The notes beneath the pieces were generated by a model, which saw only the letters and a list, made by a program, of their open reading frames with translations, made no database searches and was not told the origin of the DNA. Shown one piece after another: positions 43,641 to 53,612 of a stretch of DNA of 64,000 bases (position 1 is its first letter; every line of letters begins with the position of its first letter). Origin of the DNA: Panonychus citri. Taxonomy: Eukaryota; Arthropoda; Arachnida; Trombidiformes; Tetranychidae. The stretch is taken from assembly GCF_014898815.1 (NCBI RefSeq), contig NW_026515543.1:3534001-3598000 (forward strand), written 5' to 3'. The translations under genes were made by a program, and so were the position numbers.

Positions 43641-46600
43641 ATGAGTGTTGATTCTCAAATAGAGGTAAAATTAATTTACCATTGATAGATAATTTGAATT
43701 TACAAATGTTTTTTATTACAAAATTTCAGATGATTTTGAGGTTACACACATGGAAGTTCTAGAACTATTACAGAATAAATCCTGTTAATACCATGGTACC
43801 GTGTGATCCAGTCAGTTGTGTGCCATCTTCTAAAGAAAAGAGGAAACGATTATCGGATCGACCTTGGGTGGTGGTTCATTGGACCTACAAGAAAACTGAA
43901 GGAGGATATTAAAAAGCTTCCAGCTATGTTTTGATTGGAAAAGAAGCCGGAAAATGTTACATCAACAAAGTTTAAGAGGCTAATTTATACGATGGACGGT
44001 AAGTTTCTTGTTTTCTTTTTAACCCAGTCAACCCCAGTCAACGAAAGTTGCGCTAATACTCTTTTATCGTCTATTCTCATAAATTTTGTAATTATTTTTT
44101 GACCAGGTATTGAAATATGTGTTGTGGTCTATGAAGGTGATAAACATTAGCAATCAAACGACCACATGGAAATTCAAAGAAAGACCTTCATTTCGCATTG
44201 CTAAGGATACAATTGATTTGGTTGAGCAAGAACAGTGCTGGATCAGTTATGAAACATGTAGAATGTTGTAAAAGTGCCACTTTAGAAATGATTCCTGATG
44301 GTATTTGAAGAAGAAAGATAAATTTATACTTCATCATACTCCAGAGAATTCACAAATGATAAAAATTGTCGAAAAGTATGATAATAGGAACGTATTGAGC
44401 CTCGATGAGTTTTATGGAGGCTACATTCTTGGTAAATCGGAACTAGAAAATGAAGTACACTTTTATCAAGTTCTTCCTGATCTTGTTATACTTGGAAGCA
44501 GAACTGCCGTTGAGTTGACAAATCGTATATTCTCGCAAGGTAGAAAAACAAATTTTAAGTTATGACACAACATTCAATCTTGGTAATTATTACGTATCAA
44601 TTTTATGTGCAAGAAATACTGAGCTTGTTGGTGATCCAATTTTTCCCATTGTGTTTATGATTCACGACAAGAAGCATGAAGGAGTCCACAATTTTTTTTG
44701 GAACAACTTCGTCAACAAGAAGTTAAAAATCACGAAACACATTCCCATTGTTACTGATCGAGAAAAGTCGATCGTGAATGCTATAAGGTCATCTGGGTAC
44801 TTATCAAACCATCTTTTGCTATAATCATATCGTCTCAGATGTAAAAATTTGGCGAAAAACAGATGCAATCTCAAAGATAGTATTCTATATCGAAGTATCA
44901 TTGAGCAATTATTGAATTCAGAGACTAGAGAGATTTTGATGTATTGAATTATTCAAAAAAAAGACAATGAGCTCAGAATTGTTAAATACTACAAAGAATT
45001 TAGAAAGTGATCTCATTAATCACGCTGCTTATTTTAATGCTTTGAATATCAAGCATTTGAGAACCAACATGTAAGCATTTAAAATAATATAAGTGAGTCA
45101 TTGAACAATATGCTGAAGTCGTATCAAGATCGAAAGAAAAAACAAATTCCAGTTTTGATGATTGATCTTCTGAAATTTCAGCTCACAATTTTATCAGAAT
45201 TCAATCGAGCAATAGATGGAGTAGGAAATTATTGCTCGAAGAAAGAGTATAGTCAAGCAAAGAAGTTGGATATCACATCTAAACTAAGTGATAAAGACCA
45301 CTATCGAAATTGTGAACCATTTAAAAGAAACTGAAGTTATCCCAGAAATGGTACTGCTCATGACGATGCATCGGCTGAACTTGAAGACATGAGATTGAAT
45401 ATAATCGTAAAATGAAAATTTCATCGTCCGAGGACCTTTTCTAGTTCTTGCCACTGTGAGATCAAGAATGGTAAATTCATGCAGCTGTTTCAAAGGTGTA
45501 AAATGTTTTCACATTACAGCTGTTGCTGAAACAATAGGACTTGAGTTGAAACAATTGAGAATACTCCATATCGACTTTGTAAAATTTAGAAAAAATTTTC
45601 TCGTGTCGGTGGTAAAAAGAATCCAAGGAAGAAGGATAAATTGACCCCGTACTTGGCTGCTCCTGATTAAATTCAATTAATCAAGTCAATTAATTGTAAA
45701 AAAAGAGCTGAATGAATCATCAGAAGAGGACGACGTTAATTATTCACAAAATGAAACTTACCGGATTTAAAACTTAGATAGTGGCTTCATTGAGTGATCT
45801 CAAAGCAGTACAACCAATGGGGATGAAATTGAAGAAAATACTCTTCAGATACCTGATGAAGCAGCTTACACAGAGGAATCAGTAACTACTTCATTCAAAG
45901 TAGCAAACGTGAATGTTACCTGTTTGAACAGCAAAAAGTTCCTCCATGATACTGTGATTAACGATTTTCTTATTCATTATTCGAATGTCTGGAAATCACA
46001 TGAAGTTATTTTCGTATTCGATCCAATCTTACACTTTGCAATATCAACTGCCAAAAAAATCTTGACTAAATCTGCTGTCGTCCGACATATTCAAGAGAAT
46101 CAGGCTCTAAATAGAGATATAATTTTAGTGCCTATGAATAAAAATAAATGTCATTGGATTCTTGGTGCAATTGTTTGGAAGTCGAAAAGCATATACATAT
46201 TTGATTCGTTAAATTCTGATGACTATTGGAATGATTTTCATTCGCTATTAAAAATCGTTATTTTGTCAACATTAATCGCTGGTAACAAATTTGCAATGAG
46301 CGATTGGCAATTCGTCGTTGCTACTGACGCACAAAAACAAAATAATGGTTTTGACTGGTGTTTTCACTCTATTTCATGCAGCAGGTATTATTCGACGTAA
46401 AGTGTTGTTATACGAAAATTCTGATAGTGCAAGAAACTGGATTAAGTATGTTCTATCGAAAGCACCGTTGCCAATAGTCAGAAAACTGAAAGTTTCTAAA
46501 CATCCAACGTGTTTAAATACTAAACACTATGGACTGGAGTTGAAAAAAGTAACCAAATCAAACGAAATAGTGAATGAACCAGGATTTGAAAAGGTTATTA

Positions 46601-46788
46601 ACACCCTAGAACATGAGATAGAGTTTACTCAATGTTCTGAAGTAATTTGTCCATTTCATAAGCACTTAAAAGCCGATTCTTTAATGTGTGTAGTTTGCAG
46701 AAAATGGTTCCATAAAAATTGCGTCGAAGCCACGAGCGAAATCTATTACAAATGCTCTAGCTGTGCTGAGTCTGGAAGTAGTATCTAA
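43641..46788 (+). pseudogene. MULE transposase with SWIM, Ulp1 protease and PHD finger, frame-broken
   Basis: Coding remnants in order. A possible first exon starts at ATG 43641 (MSVDSQIE, donor GTAAAA). A WTYKKTEGGY segment near 43880 recalls a FLYWCH-type N-terminus. The transposase core follows: VHFYQVLPDLVILG, then YDTTFNLGNYYVS with the first Asp, HDKKHEGVHNFFW, and IVTDREKSIVNAI with the second Asp (44305-44820). A helical C-terminal part (45101-45330), a SWIM finger SCSCFKGVKCFH (about 45477-45510), an Ulp1-type C48 protease (45909-46400) and a terminal PHD-like finger (ICPFH, CVVCRKWFHKNCVE, YKCSSC; to 46788) complete it. Stops near 44275, an extra A in the A5 run near 44542 and a lost base in the Ulp1 Cys codon near 46357 break it. 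The literal sequence cannot make the whole protein; some breaks may be sequencing errors. Confidence 0.75.
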
Positions 46789-46800
46789 TGATTTATCTCA

Positions 46801-46960
46801 ACCCCAGTCAACATTGGAACATCAAGAGTCAACTCTATTTCCCACCCCAGTAAACCCCAGTCAACATTGGAACATCAAGAGTCAACTCTATTTCCCACCC
46901 CAGTAAACCCCAGTCAACATTGGAACATCAAGAGTCAACTCTATTTCCCACCCCAGTCAA
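46801..46960. repeat. 53-base minisatellite, three copies
   Basis: Units start at 46801, 46854 and 46907, each beginning ACCCCAGTCAACATTGGAAC and near-identical. The third diverges at its end (CAGTCAA for CAGTAAA). It lies between the two convergent genes of the MULE. CCCAGTCAACCCCAGTCAAC also occurs at about 44023-44042 inside the element. Confidence 0.93.
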
Positions 46961-47090
46961 TTCCCTTTGAGATATGATAAGATTTATGCATCGGTTCGAA
47001 GTAAAATTTTTATTCAGATATTAAAAATCAATGAAAATTAAAACTAAATTTGAGGTAATTACAAAAAATTTTATCAGTTTTTGATTTGAA

Positions 47091-47601
47091 TTACAGTGGC
47101 AGTGTGTCTCTCTGTACAATCATCTTTAGGAGCAGGGTCTTTTCTTGCCGGACATGAAGCACATGAAGGACATGACATGAGATCCCATCTCTGTTTCTCC
47201 GTCCATGTAAATGAGTCTCTGCTACATCCTTCTGTCCAGGCCGGAATGGTGCGCCACAAAGAGGACATTTGTAGCTAACTTGTCCTCTTTTTCTGATTTT
47301 TGCTGCCTTTGATTCTTCTATTAATTCACTAACGTCCTTTATTTCAGGATCGTAAGGTTCGAATTCAAGTTCATCTTCTGAATCATCTAAAGTAACATCT
47401 TTAGTATCAGCATACCAAATACACTTAAGCTTTCTCTTAACTTGTCCTTCTTTCTTGACCAAAGAAATTGTTTCAACCGGCCATTCAATTTCTCCATATT
47501 TAACCTAATAATAAAACAGAATACAGATTTTAGTTGTTTAGTTATTTCACACTTTTTTATTATTCACTTACTGTTGATGATCTTGTTACTCTCTTTTCCA
47601 T
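47091..47601 (-). CDS. Second gene of the MULE: small Cys-containing protein, function unknown
   Basis: Exon 1 (47601-47572, MEKRVTRSST) and exon 2 (47504-47091) join in phase; 147 residues as read. The N-terminal half has a short domain (VKYGEIEWPVETISLVKKEG, RKLKCIWYADTKDV) followed by an acidic linker (LDDSEDELEFEPYDPE), and then YKCPLCGAPFRPGQ with possible His ligands in ETHLHG. After residue about 125 two frames compete. The literal frame ends in DTLPL at 47091; the other gives SCPSCASCPARKDPAPKDDC and ends at 47074. The second is richer in metal-ligand cysteines and would follow if one base were missing near 47170. It lies inside the MULE, convergent to the transposase, so it is presumably an element gene. 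Confidence 0.55.
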
Positions 47602-47796
47602 GATTATTTAATTAGAACAAATGAAAAATATAAATTGTAAAATTCAGTGTAAAACAAAGAAAATAATTGAAAAAATCACAATAGAAAAATTTAAACTGAA
47701 CACATTGGAATTGTAACTAAAAATGACCAAAACAAGCTTTTTAAACCATTTGGACAGTGGTTTGCTTATTTGTACAAATATTTGTCTATTTGTACG

Positions 47797-47836
47797 AATT
47801 TGTGTATTTGTTTACTATTTGGTTTTTACTCTATCC
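47797..47836 (-). repeat. Right terminal inverted repeat of the MULE
   Basis: Reverse complement begins GGATAGAGTAAAAACCAAAT and aligns over about 40 bases with the left end at 42141-42161 plus 43456 onward. The left repeat is split by the Tigger insertion. Further in, both ends repeat CAAATA-type units. Confidence 0.75.
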
Positions 47837-47845
47837 TGACGTTGC
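47837..47845. repeat. Right target-site duplication of the Mutator-like element
   Basis: TGACGTTGC, identical to 42132-42140. It ends 111 bases before the ASCC2 start codon. Confidence 0.8.
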
Positions 47846-47956
47846 AAGTGAATTAAGAGCAGTTTGTTTTTTTTTTGTTTTCTCTTTTCAATTGTTTTTA
47901 ACTAATTTATTTCTGTTGATTTTTGAATTCTTTTTCTATTTTACTCAACAATAAAC

Positions 47957-50410
47957 ATGGATGGTCATCATCATAGAAATAACAATCACCCAGGGCCTTC
48001 TGTCCGTCCAAAAGTTCCCAAAATGAGAGGACCAGAAAGAGATTATCGGGTAAGCCAATGTTTAGCTTTTCTTTCAATTTCTTTATGTTTTCATTTTCTT
48101 ATTTTTAATAATTAATTGTTCTCACTTTGTCCCCTTCATTATTTCCTATTATCTACCTGATAGAGGCCAAATAATAATGATAAGCTGGTTAACCAAAGGA
48201 CAGTTAGCGTTTCAGGTGATCGTGGTAAGAAACATTTAGCAGCATTGGTGAGTAAACGGCTTTTGGATTTAGTTTAATTGTCTCAATGAGACTAAATTGA
48301 TTATTTCAAATTCTAATATGATTAGTAATGATTGTCATTTTCTCTCTTCTTTTTTAGCATCAATCTTTTGTCCATCCCATTGACCATTTCCGATTTCTTC
48401 CATTACCTACTTTCCAAAACTCTGAATTTCAATCTCGTTTACCGGCTGATGATATAATCGCGAGGATTATTGACTTTGAATCTAACCTTCACATCATCTT
48501 AAGGCTACCTTATCATAGGTAAAACTGTTCTCATCGATTGAAAGAGAAAATTTTGACAAGAGAATAGAACTAAAATTTGTTGTAATCTTTATTCTCTTTA
48601 TCGAAAATTTCGTGTACAGATTTTGGTCCACAATGATATTCGATTCTAATGTCAACATGGGCTTACGTTCATACATCAATAATGCCCCTCGTTTCTACAT
48701 GGCCCCGGTTAATCTGGACGAGAATCTTAATTATGCTGCCAATTCAATCCATAAATCAGTGTTTAAAGTTTATTGTAGATTGTCAACTTGTACTGAAGAT
48801 CCAGTGAGTGTTTTATGTTTAATTGGTCACAATTTTATTAACCATTGACCAGTAGACTAAATGGTTCATACTAATTTTACTTTTTTTCTATTATTTCAAC
48901 AGAAAAATTGTATGTCCCCTGATTATTATGGAAAAATGATATTGGAGAAAAAGATTTTCGATATTCCTTTACTTATGGATCTTTGTGCGATCTATGGAAA
49001 CATTTATCCTGCAACTAATCAAAAATTAACTTCTATGGTTGAAACTGTTTTAAATTGTCATCCGGATTTAATAAAAAACTTGGAATCATCGGTTAGCCTT
49101 GGAAAGGATAAATTGACCAAAATCATTTCAGAACTTGGCCTTACCGGTGGAGGTGAACGGGTTGTAGTTGATTCTCAACACACAACCTTAATCTCAACTT
49201 TGACCTGGAGCCATATTTTTGGTATCATTGAACAAATCGTCGGAACCGTTGTCCCAATTTCATTCCTCATATCGATTTCACCGACAGCCGCTCGATCCTA
49301 TCGATCGGCTCGTTTCGATGCAAGTCTAGTTGATTTTTATGAGAATCTTTTTCCCAAACTAAAGGATGAATTGACCTCACGATTCGCCAAAGACGCTAAA
49401 GCCAAAAAGTAATTTCTCAATCTAATCCATATTAATCGACGAAATTTAATCCGAGTCCATTTTCCGTTTTTTTCCAGAGCCTCAGAAACCATCATTCGTT
49501 TTCTTACCATATCTCGATGCTGCCTTGTTAAAGCTTTTCGTAATATGATTAAATTTGATTCTCTTGATAATCTACTTGATGACAGGTTAGTTAATTGTTC
49601 AAATTGTTTGATTGTATTTGATTTTATGAGACTAATTTGTTTTCTTTTGTTTAGAATTTCCCTGGACGAGAAAACTGTTTTAATAGATGAATATTTAGAT
49701 ATGATCTCTATCGCTACTTCAAGTTCATGGTGAGTTAATTGTCTCTTTTTCGGTGAATAATTAACTAATCATTGTTCCTATTATTTCAGTTTCTCTAAAG
49801 ATTATTTCACTAAATATTCATTTGATTCGGATATTTGTCTTCTTATGGAAAAAGCTGATTTAACTGGTTTTCGTTCAGTTGATCCAAGTCGTATTGACTA
49901 TTTATTCAATGTAATTGCCAGCAATCAAGGAAATTCAACAATCAAATCATCATCAACCTCATTTTCATCGTCAAAAACTACAACAATTAAACCAAGTTAC
50001 AATTCATCAGATAATATTAAGCATGCTAACTCATCAGCCAATAATATTAATGGTAATTCAAATACTTCAGATGACAAGTATCAATAATTAGACTTTTAGA
50101 ATCTTCAACAATTATTAATAATTAATTTGTTTGTTTTCTCTCTCTTAATTTCAATAGGATTTAATCCAAATTTATTAGCTAAATTAAAGTATTCGGAGGC
50201 AACTCAAACCAGAAATGGATCTCAAAGGACAACAATAAACCGAATCAAATTAATCCAAATCGATTAGCATCAATGGTCGCACAAATTAAAGAGTTTTTCC
50301 CACAATTAACTGATTCAGTTGTTAAGGATCTACTTTCAGCTAATGATTATGATCCAGAGAAAGTGGTTGATTTAATATCAATGGGAGAAATACCAAATTT
50401 ATTCAGCTAA
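47957..50410 (+). CDS. ASCC2: ASCC2, CUE-domain subunit of the ASC-1 complex, one apparent frameshift
   Basis: Ubiquitin-binding subunit that recruits ASCC3/ALKBH3 to alkylation damage and acts in ribosome quality control. Nine exons: 47957-48049, 48164-48247, 48358-48518, 48620-48803, 48903-49408, 49478-49585, 49655-49729, 49790-50052, 50158-50410. 575 residues if one base is restored near 50228 (human 757). The helical body includes LPADDIIARIIDFESNLHII, WSHIFGIIEQIVGTVVPISF and IRFLTISRCCLVKAFRNMIK, the last typical of ASCC2. A Ser/Asn-rich linker precedes the CUE domain at the C-terminus (MVAQIKEFFPQLTDSVVKDL, then YDPEKVVDLIS). In exon 9 the frame entering the exon stops early, while the CUE frame starts after CTCAAAGGAC; one more A in the AAA run joins them. 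Exons upstream are clean. Confidence 0.9.
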
Positions 50411-53400
50411 ATGTTAACAATTATTGATAATTAACACAATTTTTCAAAGAAAATGAAACAAAAATCAAACTCAATCTGATCGTTTGTAATTAAAAAACAA
50501 TCTATTGATTGTTACTAATCAACTCAGATGACTGGAATATCTTAATAATGGTAATTAAAAGTAAATGTTACATTGAAATAATGTTCAGCAAAGATAAAAC
50601 TAAATACTCAATTAAAAAGTGGGCGAGAATTAAAAAGTTAATCAAAATTAATCAACAACAATCAAGAAAAAAAAACAAAACAAAAATAACCACAAACAAA
50701 ATTTAAGCTCAAGTGTTGATTTGACTTAAAGTTTATCAATTTATAGTCACAATTTAATTGAATTACCACACAAATTGTGATTTAGCTAATGGCAAAGGAG
50801 TGGTTACAATTAAATGAACAATTTAATTCCTAAATAATTACAGAAGTTAATTGTTATCCAATCAAATTTGATCACATTTTAATAACTGTTTTTATTACTT
50901 ACAATCAATTACAGGGAAAGAAATGATTTAATAATCAAATTGATTATAATTAGCAGAGAAACAAGATTGTTATAAACAAAGAAATGACAATTTAATCAAC
51001 TATCATACAAGGTTAATTATACTAATTGTAATTGTTCAATGAGACAGTTACCATTGAGAATCAATTTTAATTGTCTTTCCTTAGGGTTAATTAATAGTTT
51101 GTTATAAAATCTTTAAATGGACAATCATTAATTTAAGTTAATTGTAATGAAACTAACAACAGTTAACAACAACTGACCTCTTAAAATGGTGACAAGATTA
51201 TTAAATCATTAAATTTAATTGTAATTGACCTGATAACAATTTAAATTGTTCGTAAAAACAAAATTTCAATGAAAAATTTCAAAATCTGTTTCCGATACAC
51301 ATAAAAGAAAGGAAAAAAAATTGAAAACAACAATTAATGATCAGTTGATTATGATCAATAAAATGATTAAAAACATTAAATATTCACAGTTAATTAAAAG
51401 TCAAAGTGACCAAAGGGGTTTGTGACCAATCATTTAATTATAAGCAATTAAAATTGTTGTCAATACATTTTCACATTCATCACTCTAAGGCCTTAATACC
51501 AAAGTGATCAGTTAATTGTTGATCGACTTTTAATTCAATTAAATTGTTGTTTTCAATTTTTTCTCAATCTCATCTTATAATAGTTAGTTAACTTTTTAAA
51601 TGGTTGTTAAATTGTTGCTGATTGTTGAAATTGTTGTTACATCAAAATTGAAAGATGAGCTGAATGGAGTTTTTTTTGCTTTTCTTTAACCATGAAATAA
51701 TTAAATCCTACAATTAATTGATTACTGATGGTTTCAAATTGTGAAATAGTTAATTATGAGCACTTTCGAATGGTTTTTCTCAAATAATTTTTTTTCTCTC
51801 TCTAATTAGATTTACAATTAATTAGTGGAAGATAATTCAAGTAGATTAATAAAATTAAAGAGGTTCCATGAAAAAGAATGAAAATAAAAGGATAAATCAA
51901 GTTTGTAATGACAAAATAATAACATTTATTTTTGAAATTGTTCATGATGATGATTAAGATTAAGATGATAATAATGATGAGGATGACAGAAGAGAGAGAG
52001 AGAGAGTAGCTTGAAATAATAAGACAGAGTGAGAGAGTGAGAGAGAGAGAGAGTATGATTGGGATAATGGGATTAACAAAGAAACAATGAAATTACATAT
52101 CGAGAGTTAATTGCGAGGAGGATGAGGAGGTGATGATGATGATTATGATGATGATGCTGATTTCGGGAGTGGAAGAGGAAAAGGTTACAAAAGGTTGAGG
52201 TGACAAACTGGAAGACGGGTTGACATTAATTGTTGATTGATGATGAAATACAATCACATTGATACATTTTTTAGTTACATTCAATATTTATATTTATATA
52301 TAAAAATCAACTTAATATGATAATAATAATGATAATTAACTGATTGTCATCAAATTAATGTAATTTATCTACATATGTATGTACATATATATGTGCGTGT
52401 ATTAATTGTTGATATTAAACAATTAACTAATTGCGGCTTGGCATTCACTTCATTTATCATCCGTGTTATTATTATCTTATTAATCAGGTTGATTATTTAT
52501 CATTATCATTAATCAGACTAGAGAGTTATGAGTTTAATTAATTTCAACAATCAATGGTGATTGTAACTTTCGTGGTGGAAAGTTGATCTTCTCATGGCAG
52601 CGTGATTAACATCAACTGATTTAATTGCAATTAAAGGTGTTCAAAGGGTTAAATATGCATGATGAATGGCAATGATCACAATTAACTTTTCACTTTAAAT
52701 TCTTAATTCAAATTAAAGTAAATTGTTTTTTCTTCTTCTCCTAAAAACCGGAACCAAAGTAAATCAGTTTGTTTTTTTTTTGAATTGATTGTTGAATCGC
52801 CATCGAAATTGATTCTCCTTTAGTAGATTTAGGTTGATTATTGAATTAATCTAAATGATTATCGACGAAAGTGAGATTTTTCTTGATCCACTTTGAGAAT
52901 AATTAAAAATTTTCAAATCTTCCAAATGTTGTGTCAATGAAGATGTAAATTGGTTTAATGATTGAAGATTAATTAGAGGAGTGATTTAAATTATGTTAAT
53001 TTCTCTACCTTGGCACATCATGTGAAGAAGATGATCAGCACTGGATGAAGAGAAAAACTGGAAGATTGTGATGATGAGAGAGAAAGAGAGAGTATTGGCA
53101 AGGATGAATATGGAAAAGTGATGATGAAGATGAGGATGAAAAGGATGATTGTTACAGAGAATGGGCTTGAGCCTAAAGATGAAGTTTTCACTTGTTACAA
53201 AAAATGATGGTTATAAATATAATTATCACCCGTTGCGCAGTTGAACGTTTAATTCCTGATCCATTGATGATGTTTGATGATGATGATTAGGAAACGTTTC
53301 AAATTATCAGCAGTAATAAGGGAATGGCGAGAAAAGTAAATCAAGATTGACCATGTTGATGAAGAATCAATTGAGAAAATTGGTTTGCAAGATCAACGAT

Positions 53401-53612
53401 AATTAGAGAGTCAGTTGTTTGATCACAATTAACGTTGTTCGATATATTAAAGGTTGACTCTTAGGTATTATATTGAATTACCTAATTTTTGTTGTCTTTA
53501 TGGTCTCTTGATTGTTTTTCCTTGAGTTCATTAAATTAACTAATAATAAACAAACTAAATAGTAAAATATTGAAAAAATACTAAATTGTTAATTGTGTCT
53601 AATGAGTTGGAC
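50411..53612. other. 3.2 kb without a recognised gene
   Basis: Very AT-rich and dense in CAATTA/TAATTG. GA repeats occur at about 51988-52004 and 52027-52053, and ATGATG runs near 52110-52160. Open frames are short and follow base bias. It separates ASCC2 from the convergent chitin deacetylase. Confidence 0.5.

Larger units (their letters stand above)
42141..47836 (+). mobile_element. Mutator-like element (MULE) with nested Tigger insertion
   Basis: A 5.7 kb element bounded by an exact 9-base repeat. After excision of the Tigger copy (42162-43453 plus one TA), the left end reads GGTCCAGGGTAAAAACAAAT, then ACTAAGCAAATAGACAAAT. The reverse complement of the right end reads GGATAGAGTAAAAACCAAAT, then AGTAAACAAATACACAAAT: roughly 40 bases of terminal inverted repeat at about 80 percent identity. 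Inside are a broken transposase-SWIM-Ulp1-PHD gene on + (43641-46788), a 53-base minisatellite (46801-46960) and a second gene on - (47091-47601). MULE transposase plus Ulp1 protease combinations are known in plants (Kaonashi type); the composition here suggests an arthropod parallel. Confidence 0.85.
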
